NCBI GenBank assembly: GCA_001931875.2
Contig: MSJH02000773.1
Coordinates: forward strand, 28,743-92,742
Origin: Byssochlamys sp. IMV 00236
Lineage: Eukaryota; Ascomycota; Eurotiomycetes; Eurotiales; Thermoascaceae
Reading direction: 5' to 3'
DNA length: 64,000 nt
Every line of letters starts with the position of its first letter. Within the stretch, counting starts at the first letter, position 1. The position numbers and the translations under genes were made by a program. Below the pieces are notes generated by a model. That model was not told where the DNA came from and did no database searches. It saw nothing but the letters and a program-made list of their open reading frames with translations. This document shows, piece by piece, positions 1-11,332 of the stretch.

Positions 1-1208
1 AAAAAAATGGGAGGGGCAAAATGATTGGCGATGTGGGAGTTCATATAATTTATGTAATTACTTTACGAATATAGGTCAGGATATAGATGCAACGGTCTCG
101 GGATGTCGAACCCCTTTCCTTGACTATTATATTGAGAATGAGAATATGAAGGTTTGAAAATTTCCTGGTATTTGATGACTGTATCTGGCAGAGGCGTTTA
201 CATCACTGTAATGATTTTAAAGGAAAGAAAGCAAAATCCAACGGCGTAAGCAGTTCTAACAAGTTGGCTATTAGAGCCGACGATTTTACTTTCCTACAGG
301 CTATTTGGGCAAAAGCATCCTCGAGGACCATGATCATGACAATAGGTAGTATTCTATGTAAACGTAAACTCCAATCAAAATAGCACAGGGTATCATCAAA
401 CACCAGGCAGCTCCTTTCACAGACACGTCCAGCAAAGGAAGAACGTTGAACGTTGACGAATGCCAAACCTCGCATTAGAAAAGGACAAGCCATCCATTCA
501 TTCATCCATCATCCTTCCCACACACAGACATATCTCAAAGAGCCCTAGCCCTAGGAATACACACGAAAAACACACAAAAACAGGACACCTTCCAAGTAAT
601 GGTGTGAATCAGAGATGCCTTCATCGCGTCCGCTGAAGTAACAAGGTTGGTGTGCCGAACGCAGATCTCATCCTCCCTCCATCTTAGTCTTCCCAGCCAC
701 TTAAGCCGCACACCGATTATTTCTCCGAAAGGAGAAATAAAAGGGCGCAGAGAGCCAAGAGGACCGAAGAGGAGGGATAGGTTCGAATATAACACACTAG
801 GCTTTCATCATCTGTTTTTTAGGAAATGTTAGTTTTGATTCTTTTGAATCGAGTGTTCTGTTGAGAATAAAACAGAATGGTATTGATGTTTGGGGAGGAA
901 ATTTAGCACTCACTTGTACAAAACTTGGAAGGATGAAGAAAAAAAGGAAGCAGAAAATGATGCGCTGGGAAACATTTAATTTTCGCTGGCCCGCGGTCGG
1001 ATCGGAGGAACGTGCAGCCGGGTGTGGTTGGATTGGATTGTTACTTAGCTTCGGAGCTCTGCGGCGGAATTATTATTGATTTCCGTTGCGATTGTTCAAC
1101 TCTCTGGTTTACAGGGCCTGGATATAATTTCTGTTTCTGTATCTCGTTTCAATTAGTCGGTGTTCAATTGATCAGAGGATCAAGGATTCACTCATTTTTC
1201 TAGTCGCA
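1..1208. other. Spacer upstream of the mitochondrial AspRS gene
   Basis: No reading frame here has the length or composition of a gene; the open frames at 203-505 and 535-795 (minus) and 647-832 (plus) are unsupported by any recognisable motif. The stretch presumably holds the promoter and leader of the gene starting at 1209. The one striking structure is the hairpin-forming dyad at 717-740, listed separately. Confidence 0.5.
717..740. other. Perfect 10-bp inverted repeat with GAAA loop
   Basis: The left arm TTATTTCTCC (717-726) and the right arm GGAGAAATAA (731-740) are exact reverse complements, separated by GAAA. As RNA this would be a ten-pair stem capped by a GNRA tetraloop; as DNA it is a possible binding site. 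It lies about 470 nt upstream of the AspRS start. The function is unknown. Confidence 0.75.
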
Positions 1209-3382
1209 ATGCTGCTGAGCAGCGTGGGACGAAGCTCCCTCCGTCTCCGCGCAGCTCCCCGCGAGAGCTACATCGAGATATCAAACTACATCCGTGGCAG
1301 ACGAACTGGTCTGGTTTCAGCAGTGCGGAACAGACCGCAGCAGTTGCGACAATTCTATGTGCGACAGTGTCTATATGATCAGCCGCATATAGAATCGTCG
1401 AGACAGCCGTTTTTGGAACAATACAAGAACGCGGGTATGGAAGTCGGTTCTATAGTCGCTAATTGCAAGCTGATTACTTATTTCAATAGTTGAATTTCCA
1501 CGCGCCACTTATGATTTCCAAACATTCCTGTCTGAAGCCTCTCCAGGGCAAGAAGTAGTCCTCCATGGCTACCTTGGAAACAGAGTCGACTTGTCGAAGA
1601 AGCTCTCCTTCGTCCGGTTGACGGACCCTACCATGAAACAGAATATCCAAATCGTCGCGTCGGCGAAAAGTGGAGCATTTGAGAAACTCAGGTCAATTGC
1701 GATGAATAGTCCTGTTGCTGTGCGAGGAATTGTCCAGCAGAAGAAAGGAAGCAAGTCTGAGAGAGACTCGCCGGATACGGAGAAGATTGAGGCATGGGAA
1801 ATCAATCTGGAGGAGATACACGCGCTGAATGACTTCCCAAAGGACATTATCATGACGTCCGAAACGGTGTTTCCGCCGGAGCAGCGGTATCTGCAACTAC
1901 GAACGGACGGTGACTTGAGGGAGGCTCTTCGATTCCGAGCACAGGTGCGGAATATCTGCAAAGAGGAACTGGACCAGTGTCAACCTCCGTTTGTGGAGAT
2001 TGAGACTCCCTTGCTATTTAAGTCTACTCCGGAGGGCGCTCGTGAGTTCCTGGTCCCGACTCGGAGACGGGGTATGGCGTATGCGCTTCCGCAAAGTCCC
2101 CAGCAGTATAAGCAGATCCTCATGGCTAGTGGGATTCCACGATACTACCAGTTTGCGCGCTGTTTTAGAGATGAGGACCTGCGAGCTGACAGACAGCCTG
2201 AGTTCACGCAGGTGAGTTACACGTTTTCTTTCCTGGCGTCATGAGATTTCTAATGGATTGCAGCTCGATTTGGAAATGTCGTTTGCGACGGGAGAGGATG
2301 TAATGACAGTTATTGAAGGAGTCATTCGCAAACTGTGGTCGACTTTGATGAAGGACCCTGTCCCGTCTGGCCCCTTCAGACGAATGCCGTATCAAGAAGC
2401 CATGCGCCGTTACGGTTCAGACAAGCCCGACACCAGAATCGGAATGGAGATTGCGCCGATCGACTACCTTCTACCTGTTGATCTGGTAAGCAAGATCACG
2501 CCGCTTGTTGATCCCATCGTGGAGGTCTTTAAGTTCGAAGGAAACGACAACGACCCCAAAGAGACGCACCGGTTCATTACAGAGTTCCTAGACTCCCCAG
2601 CAGGAGCACCCTTCAATGATAATCCTGAAGGTGGACCGGGTATTTTCATCTATGACGCCAAGAAGCCACTATGCGGACTGCAGCCTTTCGGCTTCGAAGC
2701 TGCGGAGAGAATTGAGGAAATGCTCGAGCCTGACCACGGCGATCTCATCGTCCTGCAGGCTCGAAAACGAGCCCCATTCTCTGGAGGCTCAACGCCTATA
2801 GGTGATCTTCGTCGGGCTCTGTACACTGCTTCTGTGAAGAAAGGCTTCAAACCAGCAGTACAAGGCTTTGACTTCTTCTGGGTTGTTGACTTCCCTCTCT
2901 TTTCGCCCTCGACAGATGCAGAACCTGGCCAGGGAGGTGCTGCTGGAATCTCATCTACGCATCATCCTTTTACGGCCCCCAAGACCGCCGCGGATGTAGA
3001 CATGCTCCTCACGGATCCGACCCAGGTCGTCGCAGACCACTATGATCTCGTCGTCAACGGCGTCGAACTTGGCGGTGGGAGCCGTCGTATCCACGACGCC
3101 AAGGTCCAGGAGTTTATCCTCCGAGATATCCTGAAGATGCCCGCGGAACGACTGGCTGACTTCTCCCACCTTCTGGAGGCTTTGCGAGCAGGATGTCCTC
3201 CCCACGCCGGTATCGCACTGGGCTTCGATCGTCTCGTCGCCGTTATGCTGGGCAAGGACTCGGTGCGAGACGTCATTGCATTCCCTAAGACCGGCAAAGG
3301 TGAAGATCCCATGGTCAAGGCACCGACTCCCATGACGGAGGAATCCCTTGAGACCTACCATCTCCGACTCCGGGATGAGTAA
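1209..3382 (+). CDS. MSD1: Mitochondrial aspartyl-tRNA synthetase
   Basis: Charges mitochondrial tRNA-Asp with aspartate. The model joins 1209-1434, 1490-2211 and 2264-3382 (688 residues); both introns (55 and 52 nt) have GT/AG ends and keep phase. The N-terminus is Arg/Ser-rich without early acidic residues, fitting a mitochondrial presequence. An OB-type anticodon-binding region follows, then class II motif 2 ([16 protein letters not shown], about residues 301-316, spanning the end of exon 2) and motif 3 (GIALGFDRL, about 632-640). The bacterial-type insertion domain lies between them, and the tail carries the [12 protein letters not shown] segment typical of bacterial and mitochondrial AspRS. 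It converges on nudC with about 290 nt between the stops. The family assignment is firm; targeting is inferred from composition. Confidence 0.95.
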
Positions 3383-3674
3383 AAACGGCAAGAAACGACT
3401 TCTGCCTGTATTATTGCCATGATACCCAACTCTCTTCTCATGTTCTCCATGTCTGTATGTCGCCATGGAAAAGGTTTCTTCGGGAGAAATTGTAATTGTA
3501 TGTATATAGACACTGCTACTGAAAATATGAAGCACGGATGTTTATGCCTCCAATTTCCGAATGGTATGAATTCATTTTTTCCATATACTGCTTCCATTAG
3601 AGAGACAGCAGAATTCGCTATGCTATGCTTTATCAAATCAACAGAACGTAACACTTCTTCGTAGTCTCGTAACT

Positions 3675-4460
3675 TTAACCGATCTGAGCGTTCGAGAAAT
3701 CCATCTCTGCAGAACAAAAATCGTTAGCGCACGCCCCAAAGACAAGAGTGAAGGGGGAAAAAAGAAAAAAGAGAAGATAAAAAAAAAACATACCAGGATG
3801 TTCCGCCTGGAACTTCTTCAGAATATCCCTCTTCCTCTGCTCATCACTAGTCAACCCGCCCATCTCCTTCTGGCGCTGATCATACATCATCTTCTCGACC
3901 ATCGCTCTCGTCTGGCCATCGAGATCGCTCAGACTCGAGTTCTCAGGCTGGATTTTCGACACGTCGATCTTAGGCGCGCTCGTTACGATATGTGCCCACC
4001 ATTCCATCTTGTTGACTTTGTCCAGGTGGATGGAGATTTCTTTTCCTGGCGGTTGGGAAGTTGTCTCGAGAGTCCAGGTTGATTCATCGGCGTGAATTGG
4101 ATGGGGGAAGTCGCCCTATACCCGACAAAAACAATCGTTAATTTAAAAAAAATATCCCCAAAACCAAGCACACAAACTCTTCCTCGTCCTCGTCGCGCAA
4201 AGGAAGTCTTATCTTACCTCCAAAATCGGCTCTTGTCCCTTAACCCCAACCTTGATACTCGTCTTCGTAATCTTAACATCTAGATCGCGACCCTTCAGAT
4301 TTCCCGGAACTGGAACCGTCACTTCTGCTTCGCTGATGGTCTGCTTCCATTTATATGGCAGTTGGGCTTGTTCGGCGTCTTCTTTGGCTTTGCGCTCCTT
4401 TTCTTCCTGTTCGCGTTGGGCGATATCGACGGGCGTGGGGTCTTGTTCGGGGTCGGACAT
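3675..4460 (-). CDS. nudC: Nuclear migration protein NudC (CS domain)
   Basis: NudC-type co-chaperone needed for dynein/LIS1-dependent nuclear migration in hyphae. Minus-strand exons are 4218-4460, 3794-4115 and 3675-3706, giving 198 residues, the length I recall for Aspergillus NudC. An acidic and lysine-rich N-terminal helix (residues 1-35) precedes a CS (p23-like) beta-sandwich starting at [12 protein letters not shown] and running through KMEWWAHI. The C-terminus [13 protein letters not shown] matches the conserved NudC ending HPEMDFS. That ending needs a 9-residue last exon, which supports the small third exon. The intron between exons 1 and 2 has GTAAGA and TATAG ends. The exon 1 boundary may be off by one base. 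Confidence 0.94.
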
Positions 4461-5467
4461 TGTGGGATGAGTGTTTGGGTATGGGTTTATTTGGTGAAGG
4501 TTCTCTAAGAGGGGGTTGGTCTTGCGAGGTAATGAGTATTTCTTCCGTAGGATGCGTCTGGAGGGAAGAGGCGCGGGGTAAGTATGGAGGGGTGTTGGTT
4601 AGAAGGTTATCCTCTGAGTGTGAGCAGATGGGGATGGAAAGTCCAATTCGGAGTCCCAGAAGAAAAAAGAAGATAAGATCCAAGACAGGACTTACTGATC
4701 GAGAAAAAAAAAAGTTAGGAAGCAGAGAGGAATGAAGTTTAAACTTCCAGCTCCGGGACGTCAGGTTCGAGTAACTTCTCTCAGCAAGGCGGTGGGGATC
4801 CCCGCGAATACTCTAAGTAATGCAGTGCTAACTTCTAAGTATAGCCGCGAGAATCACCCCTAACTATATGTACTTGCTACACATCAGTATTATCGTCAGT
4901 CAACTGGGTTTGGTTCCTCTGTTAACTTATCAACCTTGTGGGCTTTTTGGGAGCTTCTTTATGTATATCAGGTTCACCTTTCCTTGCCCCCATAATACAT
5001 AATCATCTGTTTGCAGCCACAATACCCGCTATACGTTGCGGTATGAAGTCTTTGACTGTCTAAGAGATAGTCTGGAAGATGGATGCCGGAGAAGAACGAT
5101 AGTGTTAATGTATGCGAAGTAAAGATAATATCAGGTTCTTAACTAAGAATCAAACAATCATCAGATGAACTCGATACAGCACCGGCTGCAGCTGTGAAAC
5201 AGATGGCTACTTTTTGTACCAGATATTTAGATACCTTGAACTCCAGCCAGATAGTGATGTCCATAAAAGTCAAATCAAGTCGAGATAGATGGCTCGACGT
5301 CCCAAAGAATCCATACGCCGGGCTCCCTCCGCCGGTATGGCTCCGCTGCCTACCGGGCAGATGCAACTTTGCGCCAAGGTAACGACCAGAATCAAAGGCA
5401 GATAGATGACACAAGTGAGAAGTAAAATCTACGGACAAGGACAACGAAGAAGAGCGGTCTCCGTCTC
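4461..5467. other. Spacer between nudC and the F-box-like gene
   Basis: It contains the nudC promoter (reading left from 4460) and the 3' flank of the gene ending at 5468. The open frame at 5139-5444 (minus) directly follows the larger gene's stop and shows no motif. I see no RNA gene. Confidence 0.45.
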
Positions 5468-8053
5468 CTATCCGTCCGTGTTCGGAGTCGACATGTCCTC
5501 GAGATTCAAATCAGCATCCACAGCCATATCTGACACAACATGATGCTGCTGAGGATGCTGCAGACCGCTATGTGCAGTGTCATGCGGCGCAGTGCTGCGA
5601 TCCCCATCCTGGATATGGCCGAAGAACTGGCCTGCAAATTCGGCAACCTCATTCGCGATCTTCCGCTCGAGGATATCCTCCAACATTTCCATGTCCTTCT
5701 TCCACTTCTCCTCCTTCCGCGCTCGTTCTTCTTCCGCCCGACGGCAAGTGCCATCACGTTCCCGTACCTTCAGACAGTTCGGGCAGAGGTAATTCACCTC
5801 GCAGTAGGAACATGTGCAGGGTGGGTTCGCCGCGAAGCAATCCTGGCACACGTGGATCGAACAGCTGGTGCACTCTCGCAGGACACTCGCGCAACGTTGT
5901 CGTTGGTCTCCCACTGCACGGTACTGGGGGCAGAAGAAAGACTGGCAGCCTTGCCATCTCGGAACGTCCGTGGCGGCTTCGAAATATACAGACGAGGGAG
6001 ACGACGAACGCGACCGATTAGAATAAGTCGGCGATCCTGCTCGAGATGGCCGTCGATTTCGAGTACTCTGCTCTGGCTCATCAAGAAAGCCTTGCATGCC
6101 GACCGGAGTATCCGCGGGATGATCACCGACTACACTGCTGGCTGAAGAATCTCGCATTCTAGCCGCACCAGGAGTATCGTGCTGAGATACAAAGACGTTG
6201 AGTCCCGGCACAGAGGGACCAGCCAAACGTGCCTCCAGACTCGCTGCTGTCGGGGTAGGCCTGCTTTGGATCGCCATCTTTTCCAGAGCTAGATCCTTGT
6301 ATCCGCAGATACGCAGACGGAGACCGCGGAGGTCATGCTCCATGCAAAGTGGCTTTGAACAGCTCTTACAGTGGACTTTCCACTGCGGAGAATCATAGCA
6401 TTCCTGACACAAGTTGCGCGGACACGCTGATACCTGGCGGGTAGGCGGGCCTAACAACCAACGCATCATCTCGATATGTCCCGTCTCGAGCGAATAGTCC
6501 GGGTTCCGGGGGTCACCATACGCATCCTTAGGGAAGGTCTTGCTCCATTCATTCGTCGAATATTCAGGGTCTTCCCAACCGTGGCCCCGTGGCAAGGGAA
6601 CAGCTCGGACGAGGTCAACGTCTCGATTGGCAGTTCCAATGCTGATTCCACCACCGCCAGAGAAGATGGGTTCAGTACAGCACCAGTGGAATTTGAGGGA
6701 TGGATACTGCGCAGGGCCCACTGGATTAGCTGTGTTCATTATCACGGCATCCGACGGAGGCTCCTGCATGATGCACGGGGAAATAGTTGCACCAGGCGCC
6801 CACCAGAACGTCTCTGCAGGAGCATCATTCGATGTCCGCGGCCTATACCGATGATACGGCCTATCGTAAGCACAGCTTGCACATAGAGTCTTTCGACATC
6901 CAACACAGTGCATCAACACGCTGCATTGCTCGCATCTCTCGGAGATGTCCTCGAAGCACGAATCGCATTTGATATTCTCGACAAACTGCCTGTGACTGCG
7001 TCTGAGATGCACAGGGGCCATCTTCCCTTCACCACGTGCCCTTCCATCTCCCGTTCCCAGCGGTTCTCCATAGCATCCAGACTCATCATGTTCCCAGAGT
7101 TTACCGTCTCTCTTCATCGGGTACTCTCCCTTCTCGCTGACAGGACCAATCCAGTTCTTGGACCTCCAGAGTCTGTCGAACACCACCCATACCTCCGGTG
7201 CACCTTGCGGGACTCTCATCGAGACATATCCGCGTCGTCGGAAGCATCGGCCGGCGGGCGTCGTACACCACGCCGTATCCGTCCAGATTCCCAATTTGTG
7301 GCACAGGTTGACCAGTTCATGGGTAGGCTCTGAATCTGAGTCCTTACGCAGCAGAGAGGATGAAAGATAAGGTCGTCGTCGGTGATGTCGGCATCTGTAG
7401 GTGTACAGGCTTTTCAGTGCAAGCTGCTTCGTAGACGCCGAGCTTCCGATATTCTTCGACATGTCAACATCATATTGGAGCCCGAACATAGTCAGATACG
7501 GAATGATATGATATTTGAGGGAGACATTCTTGCAGCCGCGAACAGAGAGATGTTCCAGTGTTTCTCGTCGGGAGTGTAACACGGTCGAGATGAGGATCTG
7601 TCCAGACACCGCTGTATTATCCAGTTCCAAGCTCCTCAGACATGGGCTCAACGGTATCACCACGGTCATCAGCAGCTGATCGAGCGCATACGGACGGGAT
7701 TGTCGTGGAGTGCCAGGATCAGGACTGCCCGGGATCAACGGGCGAGTCTGCGTCCCCGACGGAAAGAGTAGACGGAACGATAAGTATTTCCATGCTGTGG
7801 GGTACGATTTTAGGAAGTTTCTGAGATATCGGGAGGTGTGGTAGAGTTGAAAGATGGTATCAGTGGGCGATTGGAGGAGCAGAGATTCGAGGATTGGGGC
7901 ATGAGTCGAGAACACACGCTCAAACGTTGACAGCGGGCGCTCGACGGGAACGGCAGCTGGAGTCTTCGCATTCCCTATGATGGACACCGTCTGCGCGGGC
8001 GTCTCAGCCATACGAGCAGCCTCATGTCCGGCGAGGTTGTTTTCCGGAGACAT
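5468..8053 (-). CDS. F-box/LRR-like protein with cysteine-rich zinc clusters
   Basis: An uninterrupted 861-codon frame. Residues about 40-100 resemble an F-box (leucine-rich helices, DTIFQLYHTSRYLRN), followed by a short leucine-repeat-like part at about 135-190 (LRSLELDNTAVSG, LEHLSVRGCKNVS). Three Cys/His clusters follow at about 363-396, 544-584 and 703-770, each with several CxxC pairs that could bind zinc in a B-box or RING-like way. A charged helix rich in Glu, Arg and Lys (about 772-815) may form a coiled coil. This suggests a substrate receptor or ligase component acting in ubiquitination, but that is inference. Translation could also start at Met15 (8011). I cannot name a characterised orthologue. 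No introns are needed. Confidence 0.85.
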   Translation of the reverse strand: MSPENNLAGHEAARMAETPAQTVSIIGNAKTPAAVPVERPLSTFERVFSTHAPILESLLLQSPTDTIFQLYHTSRYLRNFLKSYPTAWKYLSFRLLFPSGTQTRPLIPGSPDPGTPRQSRPYALDQLLMTVVIPLSPCLRSLELDNTAVSGQILISTVLHSRRETLEHLSVRGCKNVSLKYHIIPYLTMFGLQYDVDMSKNIGSSASTKQLALKSLYTYRCRHHRRRPYLSSSLLRKDSDSEPTHELVNLCHKLGIWTDTAWCTTPAGRCFRRRGYVSMRVPQGAPEVWVVFDRLWRSKNWIGPVSEKGEYPMKRDGKLWEHDESGCYGEPLGTGDGRARGEGKMAPVHLRRSHRQFVENIKCDSCFEDISERCEQCSVLMHCVGCRKTLCASCAYDRPYHRYRPRTSNDAPAETFWWAPGATISPCIMQEPPSDAVIMNTANPVGPAQYPSLKFHWCCTEPIFSGGGGISIGTANRDVDLVRAVPLPRGHGWEDPEYSTNEWSKTFPKDAYGDPRNPDYSLETGHIEMMRWLLGPPTRQVSACPRNLCQECYDSPQWKVHCKSCSKPLCMEHDLRGLRLRICGYKDLALEKMAIQSRPTPTAASLEARLAGPSVPGLNVFVSQHDTPGAARMRDSSASSVVGDHPADTPVGMQGFLDEPEQSTRNRRPSRAGSPTYSNRSRSSSPSSVYFEAATDVPRWQGCQSFFCPQYRAVGDQRQRCASVLRECTSCSIHVCQDCFAANPPCTCSYCEVNYLCPNCLKVRERDGTCRRAEEERARKEEKWKKDMEMLEDILERKIANEVAEFAGQFFGHIQDGDRSTAPHDTAHSGLQHPQQHHVVSDMAVDADLNLEDMSTPNTDG

Positions 8054-8823
8054 GGAGGGCGTCTCACGTCGAGTGCAGAGTCGATCGGAGGGTTCGAGGG
8101 GGAAGCGTAGGGGGGAGCGCAGACATCATATGGCGGGCAGAGAGGACGCTGTTGTCGGAGGGTGGGCGACAGAACACACATCCAGGACGTCCACCCTATC
8201 TCCAATGAATCGAGCAAGGGGACTGACCTGGCGAGTCGGGATCTGGTGGCATACAATCGAGCCCAACACGTTGAGCTGGCAGAGCGTCAACAGGAAGTTC
8301 GAGACGCTGGTGCCGTCATGTGATAGGGCGGAGGCCCGCCCGAGGTTTCTTTTGTCAATTAGTTGTTGAGTTAACCAACTTATCAGTCAGTCCCTTGCCA
8401 GCCCCCTTGGGAAGAATACGAACAGTGCTGGTGCCAATAGTCGCTGTCGATCGGTTGGTTATGCTCTGGAGCAGCGATAGTTCGTCTCCTTTCAGTCCGA
8501 TCGGTAGGCCATTTGGGCCGCGTGACATCATATAGCATCAATATTGAGGTTATTTATACCTTTTTATATCTCTTTGCGTGTTATTGGTCTACTCTATCCA
8601 ACTGCAGTCTGCAGTTGTTTCCTTTATTAAGAACTATCCTGATTGATTATAGCATTTCAGATGTAACACTCGAGAGAGAGGGGTAAGATGCATTTTCATT
8701 CTAATCCAAGGTTGACAGGAGTATGTATGTATCATGCAGACAAAAAACAGAACTTATCCTGAATCATGCGTCATATAGAGCAGAGTTATCCGACCACAAT
8801 GCATAGAATAATAAGACCATCTA
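8054..8823. other. Spacer upstream of the F-box-like gene
   Basis: It lies between two minus-strand genes and holds the promoter of the gene starting at 8053 and the 3' flank of the monooxygenase. Small open frames show no motif. A perfect 19-nt dyad at 8599-8617 is listed separately. Confidence 0.45.
8599..8617. promoter_or_regulatory. Perfect 19-nt dyad symmetry, candidate binding site
   Basis: CAACTGCAG and CTGCAGTTG are exact reverse complements flanking a single T. The dyad lies about 550 nt upstream of the F-box-like start codon. Such symmetry suits a dimeric transcription factor, but no function is shown. Confidence 0.35.
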
Positions 8824-11332
8824 TCAAGACTTCATCTTCTCTCTTCCTCTCTCCAACGCCCGTTCTCTCAACATCCACACATAAGCCAGCGCTGCAGGGG
8901 AGCCACACAGAGCAGAGACAACAATAACAGAAAGGAGACCTGCGCGCAATTCAATCCCAGGAGCCTTAATACGTGCAAGATCCCAAACAGTGAAAACACT
9001 CCAGAGAAAGATAGTCGACGTAAGTGAATTCGACGGTACAAGAAGATGATAAGCGAGAGAAAGTGAAAGTCCCTCTTGTTGAACAATCGGCGTAGTAATA
9101 AGTAACAGAGACGCCGAGCTCGTCAGAACAAGTACAAGCGCCAGCGTTCCCCAGAGATATTTAATATCAGAATTCCCTTTAAGAGCGGAAATGTCACGTT
9201 CACTGGATAATCTGGACAACTTCATCGTCGCGAAGACCATCGCAGGGTAGAGCAATTGTGCTGTTCGCCAGGAATAAGTCATGTCACTGAGGAAAGCGCT
9301 CGAGTTGGATAAATCCAACTGAGGTGCAATGGTCGTGATGGCCGGAGTCGCACATGTCAAGATGAGGACCAGCAAGAATGTTCGCGCTGTTGGAACGGAT
9401 ATGGCTCGGGGCGCGGGGAAGTAGAATGATCTCTTCTGGCTGACTAGCATGTAGAGGGAAATGTATAATATTGAAACGAGGTCATATCCCAAAATATAGG
9501 CCATTGCTGACCATAACGTAGAACTGTGAAGAAAAGGGTCCAATGAGCCACAAGAAGAAGCATCTGATGATAGGATGGGAATCACTCACCTCCAGAGAGG
9601 GGTCATAGTAGATCCTACTCTATACGACTCAATTGTCCATATCACTGACAGGACTAGTGGATATAGACTAGAATATACTTGCGCGTTTTGTTGTAGCGAG
9701 TGATTCAAGTCTGGTTTTGGTAAAGATTCACCAAACACAGAACCCAGACGAGAGATCAGAAAGGTAAGCAAAAGAACCATCACGAAGAACAAGGTCTGAG
9801 TTCCCGTGCGTGGTTGAGGTCTCATCCGTATCTCGTCATCAAACCCCCATGAAGTCGGGATTGAGGGTACCGGAAGGGCTGCAAACCGTTGACCGGCACT
9901 GAACCGTGAAGCTGTTTCGGAGATCATGAAGCCCGCCGGTAATTTTGGGATGACCACGAGCTGCAGGAACTTCGGTATGGGACCGTCGAGCATCTGCATC
10001 TTCTGCACCTCATGACCCTGAGCAGAAGCACCTCTTACTATTTCCTCTCGGGAATTCTGAAACCGTCGAAACATCTCGGTGATGGAATCCTGGCTAGGAT
10101 CTGGTTCTTTTTGTAGACCTTCCGCAAGTACGTTTGCCAGCGCAGCTGCGCTTTCAATCGCATGGCCGCCACCTGCGCCGATGATGGGATGGATCTTATG
10201 AGCAGCATCTCCCACAAGGACCATTCGGGGACCAAACCACTGCTTCATCACGCCCTCCTCCAGGGTGATATAGACGGAGCGCTTCTTGCGCTTGTAGAAA
10301 TCACCAAACGTCACGCCGTCCACTACGTGATCACTCAGATACTTCTGGACGAATTCCTGCTCCTCTTCCGCCGAATATCGCTGCCCATAGGGACCTGATG
10401 TGACCTCTTTGCTTGGAATGAAGAAGGCCCAGTACGTCATCCCATTCTGACTGGGAGAGATGAGATATGTGCGTTTTTCATGGACGGAAAGGTAAAATGC
10501 GGTCTCCGATATGGTTGGGACATCGAAAGAGCTTCCGAATATGCAGCTATAAGTGCTTGACATGGCTATTCATTTGGCACAGATTTTAATCATAGACCTT
10601 CCCAGAGCATCATATCGAATTCGTTGGGAAAATTGCTACTGGGAAGGTAGGTATTAACGAACTTACATTTGGCGTCCTCTTCTCCTAGGAGATCAGATTT
10701 ATCTTCTCGTGCAATCCTCCACATCTCTTGTCTGACTGCGCTGCGTACCCCGTCCGCCCCGACGACAATATCTCCTGTCCATGTGGAGCCATCCTCGGCC
10801 GTGACCGTTACTCCGGATTCAGTCGAGGAGATGTTCTTCACACGTTGGTTCGGATGCACTTTAGACTTATCTTTCAGATTTTCATACAAAATCCGAATGA
10901 CGTCTCTTCGCGCTATAGAAATCAACGGGTATCCTATACTGCAGTCCAAACAATCAGCTAAAAGCCACCGAACATCCAAACAACAGCTCCCGAAAGAATA
11001 AAGATAAAGCAGTAAGTATATAAATATAAGAAAACCAACGTTTCAACCGAGTCCCTTCCATGATTCTTCCCATTTAATAATACCTCCCCCGTCGGCCCGA
11101 TAACATATACTTCTTGAACGAAAACAGAGCATTCTTTCATCGCATCATAGCAGCCTAGTTGGTGGATGATACGGGTTCCATCAGGTTGCATCGCCAAGAC
11201 ATAACCCATGTCTGGTGCGATGGTGGGATATGCTTCTAGTAATTCGTACTCGATCCCATGGTGTTCTAGCATGTTGGCGAGCGCCATGCCAGATACACTG
11301 CCTCCGATGATGAGGACTTTGAACGGAGCCAT
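8824..11332 (-). CDS. FAD-dependent monooxygenase with C-terminal membrane domain
   Basis: Flavin-dependent aromatic hydroxylase-type enzyme of the salicylate hydroxylase/PaxM-like superfamily. Exons are 11040-11332, 10667-10938, 9590-10565 and 8824-9523, giving 746 residues with every junction in phase; the first donor (GTTGGT) is unusual. Visible motifs are the Rossmann GGSVSG (residues 10-15) with a following acidic strand end, the DG motif GADGVRS (about 158-164) and the GD motif GDAAHKIHP (about 307-315). Hydrophobic segments begin at about 447 and 488, and the last 230 residues hold several more, so the C-terminal 300 residues look like an integral membrane domain. Such fused monooxygenases are often found in fungal terpenoid clusters, but no cyclase, prenyltransferase or synthase gene is nearby. 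The substrate is unknown. Confidence 0.85.
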
